Assembly: GCF_028737325.1 (NCBI RefSeq)
Contig: NZ_JAQZCH010000001.1
Span: 1,552,928 to 1,616,927, forward strand
Source: Microbacterium thalli
GTDB lineage: Bacteria; Actinomycetota; Actinomycetes; Actinomycetales; Microbacteriaceae
Length of the DNA: 64,000 nt
Direction: 5' to 3'
The position numbers were made by a program, and so were the translations under genes. The notes below the pieces were generated by a model. That model made no database searches. It was not told where the DNA came from and saw only the letters and a program-made list of their open reading frames with translations. Positions 34,243-42,130 of this stretch are shown here, one piece after another (within the stretch, counting starts at the first letter, position 1; every line of letters starts with the position of its first letter).

Positions 34243-34248
34243 GAGTCG

Positions 34249-34740
34249 TCAGGCGGAGGGCGTCGCCGGGGGAGTGGTCGACTGCGAACGACGCAGGGGC
34301 CCGTCCGTCGCGGACGCCGCGGTTGCCGCGGGGGCGGCGGCACGGTTCTGCTCGAGCAGGTCGCGGATCTGGATCAGCAGCTCCTGCTCGGTGGGCAGGG
34401 GGGCCGCCTGCTCGACGACGCCGGCCTTCGCGGCCTGGCGCTCCTTCCACCTGTTCATCGGCACGACGAACACGAGGTAGACGACCAGCGCCACAGCGAA
34501 GAAGCTGATGACGGCGGTCAGCAGTGCACCCACCGGGAAGATGACCTCGCCGTGAAGGCCCTGCACGGGGAAGCCGGCGTTTCCGTTCTCGTCGGCCTTC
34601 CAGACGAGCGCGACGAGCGGATTGATGATGCTCGCCACGATCGCATTGACCACGGCGGTGAACGCGCCGCCGATGACGACCGCGACGGCCAGGTCGATGA
34701 CGTTGCCGCGCATGATGAAGTCGCGGAAGCCCTTGATCAT
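34249..34740 (-). CDS. mscL: Large-conductance mechanosensitive channel MscL
   Basis: A 163-residue channel subunit: MIKGFRDFIMRGNVIDLAVAVVIGGAFTAVVNAIV is the N-terminal amphipathic helix and TM1, followed by the periplasmic loop (DENGNAGFPVQGLHGEVIFPVG) and TM2 (ALLTAVISFFAVALVVYLVFVVPMN). A cytoplasmic helix contains PLPTEQELLIQIRDLLEQ. The C-terminal tail, rich in Ala, Thr and Pro, is longer than in E. coli MscL. It opens under membrane tension on hypo-osmotic shock. Convergent with the small gene at 34048; terminates within a few bases of it. Confidence 0.97.
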   Translation of the reverse strand: MIKGFRDFIMRGNVIDLAVAVVIGGAFTAVVNAIVASIINPLVALVWKADENGNAGFPVQGLHGEVIFPVGALLTAVISFFAVALVVYLVFVVPMNRWKERQAAKAGVVEQAAPLPTEQELLIQIRDLLEQNRAAAPAATAASATDGPLRRSQSTTPPATPSA

Positions 34741-34771
34741 GGCTCTCTTCTTTCTCCGGCGATGCCGGACT

Positions 34772-35050
34772 CTACGAGCCCGCCGCGGCGGGCGAGGACG
34801 ACGCCTCGGACTTCGATGATGCCGAAGAGGTCGACTCGCTGCCACCACTTGACCCACCCGCGCCCGACCCGCTGGCGCGCGAGTCGGTGCGGTAGAAGCC
34901 GGCGCCGTTGAAGGTGACGCCGATGGAGCCGTACTCCTTGCGCAGCTCGCCCGAGCACTCGGGACAGATCGTCAGCGTGGGGTCGGCGAACGACTGGACG
35001 GCATCGAAACGGTGCCCGCACGTCTTGCAGGCATAAGCGTAGGTGGGCAT
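34772..35050 (-). CDS. FmdB-family zinc ribbon protein
   Basis: A 92-residue protein with the FmdB zinc ribbon: PTYAYACKTCGHRFDAVQSF and then TLTICPECSGELRKEYGSIGVTFNGAGFYRTDSR. Two CxxC pairs bind zinc. The tail is a run of Ser, Gly and Ala. FmdB-type proteins are small putative regulators; in Actinobacteria they commonly sit between mscL and the 5-formyl-THF cyclo-ligase gene, as here. ATG at 35050. Function not established. Confidence 0.92.
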   Translation of the reverse strand: MPTYAYACKTCGHRFDAVQSFADPTLTICPECSGELRKEYGSIGVTFNGAGFYRTDSRASGSGAGGSSGGSESTSSASSKSEASSSPAAAGS

Positions 35051-35064
35051 GGTTCCTCGGGTGT

Positions 35065-35661
35065 TCAGTGCGTCTCGGGGGCGAGGACGACGGTTCGGGT
35101 GGGGGTGACGACTCCGGTCACCGGCTGATCGTGGAGGTCGCGGGGCACCTCGTCGACGAGCTCGGAGTCGAACACGACGGCGTACACCGGGGGACGATTC
35201 TCCATCGAGCCGAGGGTCTTGTCGAAGTATCCGCGGCCCCAGCCGAGCCGCATGCCCGCGACGTCGACGGCGGCGGCGGGGATCACGAGCAGGTCGACCT
35301 CGCCGACCGACATCGGGCTGAGCACTTCGCCGACGGGTTCGGGCAGACCGAACATGCCGTCCGCGATAGCGCCGCCGGGCTCCGCGACGACCCAGTCGAG
35401 CAACCCGTCGTTGCGGGTGACCGGAAGCAGCACGCGCAGGCCCGCGGCGACGGCCTCATCGACGAACAGGCGGGTTCCCGGTTCGGTGGGGGCGGAGAGG
35501 TAGCACGAGAGCGAGCGGACGCCCAGGCGTTCGACGAGTTCGCGCAGCTGAGAGCGGATGCCGTCGGCCGCCGTCTCGCGCGCGGCATCCGACATCGTCG
35601 ACCGACGTTCGCGCAGGTCCGCTCGGAGCGCGCGCTTGGCGTTGTCGATCGAGTCGGACAT
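35065..35661 (-). CDS. 5-formyltetrahydrofolate cyclo-ligase
   Basis: A 198-residue enzyme that converts 5-formyl-THF to 5,10-methenyl-THF with ATP. Features: the basic N-terminus KRALRADLRERRSTMS, VDLLVIPAAAVDVAGMRLGWGRGYFDKTL (the G.GRGyYDr substrate/ATP loop), YAVVFDSELVDEVPRDLHDQPV, and the ending VTGVVTPTRTVVL. It is folate one-carbon salvage or detoxification. ATG at 35661 follows a TACAAT hexamer by 6 nt on the minus strand, a leaderless arrangement. Divergent from galU across 65 bp. Confidence 0.94.
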   Translation of the reverse strand: MSDSIDNAKRALRADLRERRSTMSDAARETAADGIRSQLRELVERLGVRSLSCYLSAPTEPGTRLFVDEAVAAGLRVLLPVTRNDGLLDWVVAEPGGAIADGMFGLPEPVGEVLSPMSVGEVDLLVIPAAAVDVAGMRLGWGRGYFDKTLGSMENRPPVYAVVFDSELVDEVPRDLHDQPVTGVVTPTRTVVLAPETH

Positions 35662-35667
35662 GCCCCG

Positions 35668-35673
35668 ATTGTA
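35668..35673 (-). promoter_or_regulatory. -10 hexamer TACAAT for cyclo-ligase gene
   Basis: TACAAT (minus strand) ends 6 nt before the ATG at 35661, without a Shine-Dalgarno. Confidence 0.6.
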
Positions 35674-35714
35674 AAGGGTGAGAGTCGCCCCTCTCGTTCG
35701 TGCCGACCGGTCGC

Positions 35715-35720
35715 TATGGT
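35715..35720 (+). promoter_or_regulatory. -10 hexamer TATGGT for galU
   Basis: TATGGT ends 6 nt before the galU ATG at 35727; divergent from the cyclo-ligase promoter. Confidence 0.55.
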
Positions 35721-35726
35721 GGACGC

Positions 35727-36605
35727 ATGTCTCAGCAGCGCATCAAGGCGGTCATCCCCGCCGCCGGCCTCGGCACACGATTCCTTCCGGCGACGAAGGC
35801 GATGCCGAAGGAGATGTTGCCCGTCGTCGACAAGCCCGCCATCCAGTACGTCGTCGAAGAGGCGACGCAGGCCGGCATCGAGGACGTCCTCATCATCATC
35901 GGGCGGAACAAGAACAACCTCTCGAACCACTTCGACTCGGTTCCCGAGCTGGAGCAGAACCTCACCCGCAAGGGCGACGAGGTCAAGCTGCGCAAGGTGC
36001 AGGAGTCCTCGGACCTCGCCGACATCCACTTCGTCCGGCAGGGCGAGCCCAAGGGGCTCGGTCACGCGGTGCTGCGTTCGCGCGCGCACGTGGGCGATGC
36101 GACCTTCGCCGTCATGCTCGGCGACGACCTCATCGACGAGCGCGACCCGCTGCTGCCGAAGATGATCGCCGAGCAGGAGCGCTCGGGCCTGACCGTCGTG
36201 GCGCTCATGGAGGTCGACCCCGACCAGATCCACCTGTACGGCGCCGCCGCCGTCGAGCCCACCGATGACCCGGACGTCGTGAAGGTGACGGGGCTCGTCG
36301 AGAAGCCGAAGAAGGAAGACGCTCCTTCGAACTACGCGATCATCGGCCGCTATGTGCTGAAGCCGAACGTGTACGAGATCCTCGAGCGCACCGAGCCCGG
36401 CAAGGGCGGCGAGATCCAGCTGACCGACGCGCTGCAGGAACTGGCCACGACCGAGGGCGTGCTCGGCGTCGTCTTCCGCGGTCGTCGCTACGACACCGGC
36501 GACCGGCTCGACTACATCAAGGCGATCGTCCAGCTCGCCTCGGACCGTGACGACCTCGGTCCCGAGCTGCGTCCTTGGCTGCAGGAATTCGTCAACGGCC
36601 TCTGA
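35727..36605 (+). CDS. galU: UTP-glucose-1-phosphate uridylyltransferase
   Basis: A 292-residue nucleotidyltransferase that makes UDP-glucose. The N-terminal motif IKAVIPAAGLGTRFLPATKAMPKEMLPVVDKPAIQYVVEE is the GalU signature; GLGHAVLRSRA, VMLGDDLID, VEKPKKEDAPSNYAIIGRYVL and KGGEIQLTDALQ follow in order. UDP-glucose feeds cell-wall polysaccharide and glycolipid synthesis. ATG at 35727 sits 6 nt after TATGGT, so the mRNA may be leaderless. The acetyltransferase gene starts 21 nt downstream, making an operon. Confidence 0.96.
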   Translation: MSQQRIKAVIPAAGLGTRFLPATKAMPKEMLPVVDKPAIQYVVEEATQAGIEDVLIIIGRNKNNLSNHFDSVPELEQNLTRKGDEVKLRKVQESSDLADIHFVRQGEPKGLGHAVLRSRAHVGDATFAVMLGDDLIDERDPLLPKMIAEQERSGLTVVALMEVDPDQIHLYGAAAVEPTDDPDVVKVTGLVEKPKKEDAPSNYAIIGRYVLKPNVYEILERTEPGKGGEIQLTDALQELATTEGVLGVVFRGRRYDTGDRLDYIKAIVQLASDRDDLGPELRPWLQEFVNGL

Positions 36606-36625
36606 CCGATCAGACGGGAACGCGC

Positions 36626-37273
36626 GTGGATGCCACCGCACCGCGCCACCACGGACCGGTGGCGATCCGGCTCGTCCGGCCTCGTGACGCCCGGCCCCTG
36701 CAGACGGAACTGCTGACCAATCGGTCGTGGCTTCAGCGCTGGGAGGCGACGAGCCCGGACGGGCCGGTCTCGCTCGACATGCGCATGGGCATCCGTCGCC
36801 TGCTGCAGCAGTACCGCGACGGCGCCAGCGTGCCGTTCGTCATGGAGTACGACGGTGAGGTCGCCGGACAGCTCAACGTCTGGGGCATCGCCCGCGGCTC
36901 CCTGTCGTCGGCGACGATCGGTTACTGGGTCAGTGAGCGTTTCGCCGGCAAGGGGATCACGCCCACCGCCGTCGCCCTCGCGACCGACCTGTGCTTCCAG
37001 GAGCTGCGGATCCACCGCATGGAGATCTGCATCCGCCCCGAGAACCGCGCGAGTCTGCGCGTCGTCGAGAAGCTCGGGTTCCGGTACGAGGGGTTGCGCC
37101 GGCGCTACATCCACATCGACGGCGACTGGCGCGACCACTTCGCGTTCGCGCTCCTCGCCGAGGACGTCCCGCGCGGCGTCCTCGCCCGCTGGGTCGAGGG
37201 TGCGGTGCCCCCGGGATCCGCCGCGGTGCCGCTGGCCGACCGCCGCGCGGCCGGGCTCGAACCTTCAACCTGA
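36626..37273 (+). CDS. GNAT N-acetyltransferase (RimJ type)
   Basis: A 215-residue acetyltransferase of the RimJ/RimL branch. It has VAIRLVRPRDARPLQTELLTNRSWLQRWEATSPDG, the acetyl-CoA region IGYWVSERFAGKGITPTAVALATDLCFQELRIHRMEICIRPENRASLRVVEKLGFR, and a final GLRRRYIHIDGDWRDHFAFALLAEDVP. The family acetylates the N-termini of ribosomal proteins or small amines. GTG at 36626 is preceded by GGGAA. Located directly after galU, as in many Actinobacteria. Confidence 0.9.
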   Translation: MDATAPRHHGPVAIRLVRPRDARPLQTELLTNRSWLQRWEATSPDGPVSLDMRMGIRRLLQQYRDGASVPFVMEYDGEVAGQLNVWGIARGSLSSATIGYWVSERFAGKGITPTAVALATDLCFQELRIHRMEICIRPENRASLRVVEKLGFRYEGLRRRYIHIDGDWRDHFAFALLAEDVPRGVLARWVEGAVPPGSAAVPLADRRAAGLEPST

Positions 37274-37326
37274 GCAAGAACGTCAGACACGCGGGCGGAT
37301 GCCGCGGCGCGGCGGCTCGTGGCACG

Positions 37327-37332
37327 TACGGT
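37327..37332 (+). promoter_or_regulatory. -10 hexamer TACGGT
   Basis: TACGGT ends 6 nt before the ATG at 37339; no Shine-Dalgarno precedes this start. Confidence 0.5.
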
Positions 37333-37338
37333 GTACCC

Positions 37339-38241
37339 ATGGGTGGGCAGGTTCTCGGCGGCGGCGTGATCGTCCTCGTCGCCGTTGCGCTGTGGATGGT
37401 CTATCTGCTGCCGACATGGCACAGCCGCTATCGCTACGACGCCGCCGAACGCAACGCCGTCCGCCTGAACCAGGCGCTGCGTGTGCTCGCCGAAACGTCC
37501 GAGACGCCGGGTGAGGTGCGGGTCGAGCTCTCCACGCGCACCGCGCTGGCGCAGCAGAAGCTCGCCCGTCAGGTGCAGCACGAACACGAGCAGCTCCGCC
37601 TCGAGGCCGAGCGTCAGCGCCTCACCGAAGCGCGCCAGGCCGTCCGCGCGGCGCGCGTCGAACGCCTCGCTTCGCCCGAGCACCGCGCCCGGGTCCGCCG
37701 TCGCGTCCGTCTGGGCGCGACGCTCGTCGCCGTCGCCGCGCTCGCGGTCTCCGGCTGGGGCGGCTTCCTCGTGGCCACGACCGGCTCCCTCGCCGTCCTC
37801 GGGGCGGGACTCGCGACGCTGCTGGTCACGACGGTCGTGCTCCGCCGCCTCGCTGCCGTCGCACGTCGTGCCGTCACCGCCGCGCACGTCGCACCCGTCG
37901 CCGTCGCGCGCAGCGCGGCAGCCGCCACCGTCATTCCCGATCTCGAGCTCTCGCAGGCCCGGACCACCTGGACCCCGCGTGAGCTTCCTCGCCCGCTCAC
38001 AGCCTCGGCCGGGTCGCGCGCCGCTGCGGTGCTCGATGAGGTCGACGCCCGCGAGGCCCTCCGTCAGGCCGCTGTGGGCGAGGCCATGCAGCGTGAGGCC
38101 GAGCGTCGCGCTCCTGTCTCGCTCGATGCCGGTCGCACCGCCAAGGTGCCCGTCGCGGATTTCGCTCGCTCCGGGCGAGTCGACGACGCGGCGATCGAGG
38201 ACCACGTGCGTCGCCTGCTCGCGCAGCGCGCCGCCGGCTGA
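37339..38241 (+). CDS. Membrane protein with basic coiled region, function unknown
   Basis: A 300-residue protein. One N-terminal hydrophobic helix (VLGGGVIVLVAVALWMVYLLPTW) is followed by RYDAAERNAVRLNQALRVLAE and an Arg/Gln/Glu-rich helical stretch (about 70-120, coiled-coil-like), two more helices (LGATLVAVAALAVSGWGGFL and LAVLGAGLATLLVTTVVL) and a soluble C-terminus (ARTTWTPRELPRPL, EDHVRRLLAQRAAG). Actinobacterial proteins with this layout follow galU/rimJ, but I know no function for them. ATG at 37339 lies after a TACGGT hexamer. Confidence 0.8.
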   Translation: MGGQVLGGGVIVLVAVALWMVYLLPTWHSRYRYDAAERNAVRLNQALRVLAETSETPGEVRVELSTRTALAQQKLARQVQHEHEQLRLEAERQRLTEARQAVRAARVERLASPEHRARVRRRVRLGATLVAVAALAVSGWGGFLVATTGSLAVLGAGLATLLVTTVVLRRLAAVARRAVTAAHVAPVAVARSAAAATVIPDLELSQARTTWTPRELPRPLTASAGSRAAAVLDEVDAREALRQAAVGEAMQREAERRAPVSLDAGRTAKVPVADFARSGRVDDAAIEDHVRRLLAQRAAG

Positions 38242-38269
38242 GCTCCGCGCCGGCACCCCCGGATCGCCG

Positions 38270-39460
38270 TCAGCGTTCGAACAGGATCCGGCCGTTGCCG
38301 ACGACCATCTCGCGTTCCGGCGCCCTCACCAGCGCGTCCATGACGTTCTCCGCGTCCAGCAGAACGATGTCGGCCCGGCCGCCGACGACCAGCCCGCCCG
38401 CGTGCAGGCCGGCCAACGGCGCGGATGCCGACGTGGCGATCTCGACGACGCGGCGGAGATCGTCGTCCCGGACGAGGCCCGACGCGCGTGCGTACTGCCA
38501 GGCGATCCCGAGCAGATCGCCGGTGCCGTAAGGGCTCCACAGGTCACGGATGCCGTCGGTGCCGAAGCCGAACCGCACGCCCGCGGCATCCAGCTCCTGC
38601 AGCGGCAGCTGGGGGAGGCGCAGGGGTGCCACGGTCGTCATCGTGATGTCGAGGGCGGCGAGGGCCTGCAGCAGGTCGTGGCGGTGTGCGGCATCCACCT
38701 GCGCCAGCGCGAAGCCGTGCGCGATGTTGACGCGGCCCGCGAGGCCGTGCGCGAGCGTGCATTCGATGATGAGCTCGATCTGGAAGGCGCCGAGGTCACC
38801 GGGGTCGTGCAGGTGCACGTCGATGCCGACGCCGCGGTCGGAGGCGATGCGGAACAGCGCGTCGAGCTGACCGACGGGATCGCGGTCGATGCCGGCGGGG
38901 TCGAGCCCGCCGATGAACTCGACGCCGGCCTGCGCCGCGGAGTCGAGCATGTCGATCATGCCGGGGCGTCGCAGTACTCCGTCCTGGGGGAAGGCGACGA
39001 TCTGCACCTGCAGGGCGTCGCCGTAGGCCGCGGCCGCCTCGCGGACTGCCTCGATGCCGCGCAGGCCGACGCCCAGGTCGACATCGACGTGCGTGCGGAT
39101 GGCCGTCGTGCCGTGTCGGACGAACTCGCGCAGCACGTGCGCCGTCGTCGCCACGCTCGGGATACCCAGCTCGTCTCGGCGCGCGCGCTCATGGCGGATG
39201 CGTCCGTCCGTGCCGCCCTCGCCGCCGTACGACTGCCACGGCAGCCCCCACCACGACTTGTCGACATGCGCGTGCGCGTTGACGAACCCGGACAGCGCCA
39301 GCAGGCCGCGCCCGTCGACGACGCCGTCCGAAGCGGTGTCGGATGCCGCTGCCGCCGAGTCGTCGATGCCCGTGATGACGCCGTCGGCGATGCGGATGTC
39401 GACGGGCGAGCCCCCGTCGAGCCGGACGTTTCGGATGACGGATGCCGCGGGGTGGTGCAT
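38270..39460 (-). CDS. Metal-dependent amidohydrolase (cytosine-deaminase-like)
   Basis: A 396-residue hydrolase of the amidohydrolase superfamily. N-terminal beta-sandwich strands (IRNVRLDGGSPVDIRIADGVI) precede ALSGFVNAHAHVDKSWW, the metal-binding HxH site with the trailing VDK seen in cytosine-deaminase relatives. Later sites are IRTHVDVD, VDVHLHDPG, VNIAHGFALAQ, VRFGFGTDGIRDLWSPYG and, at the end, GGRADIVLLDAENV. Nothing fixes the substrate; deamination of an N-heterocycle is likely. ATG at 39460 is preceded by a run of G. Confidence 0.87.
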   Translation of the reverse strand: MHHPAASVIRNVRLDGGSPVDIRIADGVITGIDDSAAAASDTASDGVVDGRGLLALSGFVNAHAHVDKSWWGLPWQSYGGEGGTDGRIRHERARRDELGIPSVATTAHVLREFVRHGTTAIRTHVDVDLGVGLRGIEAVREAAAAYGDALQVQIVAFPQDGVLRRPGMIDMLDSAAQAGVEFIGGLDPAGIDRDPVGQLDALFRIASDRGVGIDVHLHDPGDLGAFQIELIIECTLAHGLAGRVNIAHGFALAQVDAAHRHDLLQALAALDITMTTVAPLRLPQLPLQELDAAGVRFGFGTDGIRDLWSPYGTGDLLGIAWQYARASGLVRDDDLRRVVEIATSASAPLAGLHAGGLVVGGRADIVLLDAENVMDALVRAPEREMVVGNGRILFER

Positions 39461-39517
39461 CCCCCCATTGTGAGCGCACAGAGCGCCCGCGACGCCGTGA
39501 TAGTGTGGAGAAGTTCC

Positions 39518-39590
39518 GGGCCTGTGGCGCAGTTGGTAGCGCGCTTCGTTCGCAATGAAGAGGTCAGGGGTTCGAATCCCCTCAGGTCCA
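39518..39590 (+). tRNA. tRNA-Ala (anticodon CGC)
   Basis: Acceptor arms GGGCCTG/CAGGTCC, D-arm GCGC...GCGC, anticodon loop TTCGCAA (anticodon CGC) with a CTTCG/TGAAG stem, and a T-arm with loop TTCGAAT. The discriminator is A at 39590; CCA is not encoded (ACCG follows). It reads GCG codons, abundant in this GC-rich genome. A terminator follows at 39597. Confidence 0.96.
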
Positions 39591-39596
39591 CCGAAG

Positions 39597-39630
39597 AAAC
39601 GCCCATCGCTCGCGGTGGGCGTTTTCGTTT
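39597..39630 (+). terminator. Intrinsic terminator after tRNA-Ala
   Basis: AAACGCCCA and TGGGCGTTT pair over 9 bp and run into TTCGTTTG, a classical stem plus T-rich tail. Confidence 0.75.
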
Positions 39631-39708
39631 GCCCGGGCATTCTCAGACGCCGTCGTCGTGGAGAGCGTAGAATGTATGCAACTGAATCGATTCCGGGAGG
39701 TCTCGTTT

Positions 39709-40275
39709 ATGACCACGTACAAGATCGGCGTCATCGTCGGCAGCATCTCGTCCACCTCGATCAACCGTCGCCTCGCGAACGCGCTCACGAAGCTCGCGCC
39801 GCAGGCCGACCTCGAGCTGACCGAGATCCCGATCTCGGCGCTGCCGTTCTACTCGGCTGACAACGACGCGGCGATCCCCGCCGAGGCCGCTGAGTTCAAG
39901 GCGGGCGTGGAGTCCGCAGACGGTGTCATCATCGTGACGCCCGAGTACAACCGCTCGGTGCCCGGCGTGCTGAAGAACGCCCTCGACACCGCGAGCCGGC
40001 CGTGGGGCGACAACAGCTTCGCGGGCAAGCCGTCCGCGGTCATCGGCATCTCGGTCGGTCCCATCCGCACGGCGGTGGCGCAGCAGCACTTGCGCTCGAT
40101 CCTGTCGTTCCTCGCCTCGCCCGAGCTGGCGCAGCCCGAGGGTTACCTGCAGCTGACGGATGGGCTCATCGACGAGGACGGCACGGTGAACGACGAGTCG
40201 ACCGTCGAGTTCCTCGTGTCGTGGCTGAAGGCCGTGCACACGCACGTCGCGAAGACACTCAGCCCCGTCAGCTGA
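39709..40275 (+). CDS. NADPH-dependent FMN reductase
   Basis: A 188-residue flavin reductase. It has the N-terminal YKIGVIVGSISSTSINRRLANALTKLAP (flavodoxin-like phosphate loop), LPFYSADNDAAIPAEAAEFK, and the FMN-site stretch GVIIVTPEYNRSVPGVLKNALDTASRPWG with GKPSAVIGISVG. Members reduce FMN, azo dyes, quinones or chromate. GGGAGG is 8 nt before the ATG at 39709. It is monocistronic, bounded by the tRNA terminator and the hairpin at 40293. Confidence 0.93.
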   Translation: MTTYKIGVIVGSISSTSINRRLANALTKLAPQADLELTEIPISALPFYSADNDAAIPAEAAEFKAGVESADGVIIVTPEYNRSVPGVLKNALDTASRPWGDNSFAGKPSAVIGISVGPIRTAVAQQHLRSILSFLASPELAQPEGYLQLTDGLIDEDGTVNDESTVEFLVSWLKAVHTHVAKTLSPVS

Positions 40276-40292
40276 CGCCGCGACCTCGCCTC

Positions 40293-40323
40293 AGGGGCGC
40301 CGACCAACATGGTCGGCGCCCCT
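40293..40323 (+). terminator. Terminator after FMN reductase gene
   Basis: AGGGGCGCCGACCA and TGGTCGGCGCCCCT form a perfect 14-bp stem with a 3-nt loop shortly after the stop codon. Confidence 0.75.
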
Positions 40324-40365
40324 TCGCATGCCCCGGGCGGCGGGTGCTGTCCGGTCGGTGACGTG

Positions 40366-40389
40366 TGGGAGAACGGCCGGGTTCTCCCA
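40366..40389. repeat. 24-bp inverted repeat upstream of mgtE
   Basis: TGGGAGAAC-ggccgg-GTTCTCCCA has two perfect 9-bp arms and a 6-bp spacer. It lies 10 bp before a possible -10 hexamer (TACGAT, 40401-40406) and could be an operator over the -35 region or an RNA hairpin. A second, longer-range pair (40388-40397 with 40446-40455, CAGGTCCGGG/CCCGGACCTG) overlaps its edge, so the 400-bp leader before mgtE is structured. Confidence 0.6.
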
Positions 40390-40516
40390 GGTCCGGGCGG
40401 TACGATGGCCGGTGGGGTTCTCGCGCGGTCCGAGCGCGGCGGAGCCCCGGACCTGCGGCCACCACTCGGCCGCAGCCGTCGACACACGAGGACCAGGAAG
40501 CGAGGTGAGGTGCTCC

Positions 40517-40594
40517 ATGAGCAGTGATAGTTGCCATCGCGAACCCAGCGCCGCGCCCGCTGCCGTCCTCCTCGTCGACGACCTCACGTTCTGA
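40517..40594 (+). CDS. Possible 25-codon leader ORF before mgtE
   Basis: ATG at 40517 has GTGAGG six bases upstream and encodes MSSDSCHREPSAAPAAVLLV plus DDLTF, then TGA, 93 nt before mgtE. An inverted repeat (CGACGCC/GGCGTCG, near 40640-40660) separates it from mgtE. A magnesium-transporter gene preceded by a short ORF and hairpins suggests attenuation, but nothing here proves translation. The rest of 40324-40687 holds only the repeats described. Confidence 0.3.
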   Translation: MSSDSCHREPSAAPAAVLLVDDLTF

Positions 40595-40687
40595 GCGACG
40601 AGCCAGCGGAGCGCTGCATCCCGCAGGCTTTCGCGCGACCCGACGCCCCTGACGGCGTCGGCGCGCGCCGAACGTGAGGAGAGTCCC

Positions 40688-42046
40688 ATGACTCCAGAGC
40701 AGATCAACGAACTGACCATCGTCGTCGACGGCATCGCCGCCCCGCTGTCGCGCGGTGATCTGCCGTCGGCTGCCGCGGCGTTGGCGCAGGTGGAGCCCGA
40801 GCGCCTCGCCGAGGTCCTCGAACGCCTCGACGGTCGGCACCGTGCGGTCGCGTACCGGCTGCTCCCCAAGGACCATGCACTCCGGGTCTTCGAAGAGCTG
40901 TCGCCGAACCTGCAGGGTGAGCTCATCGGCGACCTGCGCGACGCCGAAGTGGCGCAGATCTTCACCGACCTCGACCCGGACGACCGGGTCTGGCTCGTCG
41001 ACGAGCTGCCCGCGTCGCTGGCCTCGCGCCTGCTGCGGGGTCTCCCGCCGCGCGAGCGTGACCTCACCGCCGCCGTGCTCGGCTACCGCCGCGGATCGAT
41101 CGGTCGGCGGATGAGCCCGGAGTTCGTCTCGGTCCCGGTCGGCAGCACGGTCGCTGAGGCGATGACGCGCGTGCGGGCGCGGCTCCACGACGCCGAGACG
41201 GTGTACACCCTGCCGGTGGTGGATCCCGGTCGCCGCGTGGTGGGCGTGGTCAGCCTGCGCGACCTGCTCGCCGCATCGCCCACCGACGCTGTGCGCGACA
41301 CGATGCAGCCGGCGCAGACCGCGGGGGTCGACGACGACGCCGAGAACGCCGCCCGCCGCTGCACCGAGCGAGGGCTGCTCGCGCTCCCGATCGTCGACAG
41401 CGAAGAGCGTCTCGTCGGCATCCTGACGGTCGACGACGCAGCCCGCATCCTCGAGCACGAGGAGAGCGAGGATGCCGCCCGTCAGGGAGGCGCCGAACCG
41501 CTGCGCCGGCCGTACCTGTCGACGCCGATCCTGCAGATCGTGCGCTCACGCGTCGTCTGGCTGCTCGTGCTCGCCGTCGGCGCGACGCTCACGGTGCAGG
41601 TGCTGTCGGCGTTCGAGGCGACGCTCGAGCAGATCACGGTGCTCGCGTTGTTCGTCCCCTTGCTCATCGGAACCGGCGGCAACACCGGCAACCAGGCGGC
41701 GACGACGGTCACGCGCGCGCTGGCGCTCGGCGACGTCCGGCCCCGCGACGTCGTGCGGGTGCTGACCCGCGAGGTGCGCGTGGGGTTCTTCCTCGGCGCG
41801 ATCCTCGGTGTCGTCGGCTTCGGCGTCACCGCGCTCGTGTACGACCCGCTCATCGGCCTCGTCATCGGGACGACCCTGATCGCGGTCTGCACGATGGCCG
41901 CCACCGTGGGCGGGGTCATGCCCCTGCTCGCCCGCGCCATCCGCGTCGACCCCGCGGTGTTCTCGAACCCGTTCATCACGACCTTCGTCGACGCGAGTGG
42001 TCTGGTGCTCTACTTCCTCATCGCCCGCGCGATCCTGCAGATCTGA
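40688..42046 (+). CDS. mgtE: Magnesium transporter MgtE
   Basis: A 452-residue transporter. An N-terminal superhelical MgtE-N domain (about 1-130, ending FTDLDPDDRVWLVDELPASL) leads to two CBS domains (about 135-255; VSVPVGSTVAEAMTRVRARL, then LPVVDPGRRVVGVVSLRDLL, and RCTERGLLALPIVDSEERLVGILTVDD). About five membrane helices follow, with the pore motif LLIGTGGNTGNQAATTVTRALALGD. The CBS domains close the channel at high cytosolic Mg2+. GAGGAG precedes the ATG. The unusually long upstream leader suggests extra RNA-level control. Confidence 0.95.
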   Translation: MTPEQINELTIVVDGIAAPLSRGDLPSAAAALAQVEPERLAEVLERLDGRHRAVAYRLLPKDHALRVFEELSPNLQGELIGDLRDAEVAQIFTDLDPDDRVWLVDELPASLASRLLRGLPPRERDLTAAVLGYRRGSIGRRMSPEFVSVPVGSTVAEAMTRVRARLHDAETVYTLPVVDPGRRVVGVVSLRDLLAASPTDAVRDTMQPAQTAGVDDDAENAARRCTERGLLALPIVDSEERLVGILTVDDAARILEHEESEDAARQGGAEPLRRPYLSTPILQIVRSRVVWLLVLAVGATLTVQVLSAFEATLEQITVLALFVPLLIGTGGNTGNQAATTVTRALALGDVRPRDVVRVLTREVRVGFFLGAILGVVGFGVTALVYDPLIGLVIGTTLIAVCTMAATVGGVMPLLARAIRVDPAVFSNPFITTFVDASGLVLYFLIARAILQI

Positions 42047-42069
42047 CCGGATGCCGCCCCGGCCGCGTG

Positions 42070-42113
42070 CCGGGTTGCAAGGGACGTGTCCGACACGATG
42101 CCGTGCAACCCGG
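42070..42113. terminator. Bidirectional hairpin between mgtE and dehydrogenase genes
   Basis: CCGGGTTGCA and TGCAACCCGG are 10-bp arms; the loop contains a second small stem (GTGTC/GACAC). Confidence 0.55.
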
Positions 42114-42130
42114 TCCCAGCCGGGTCGGCG

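Noticed and set aside
40500..40610. Possible M-box riboswitch (GGTGAGGTGCTCC)
   Set aside because: The similarity to the M-box GGTGAGGCTCC segment stops there; the conserved core further downstream is not recognisable.
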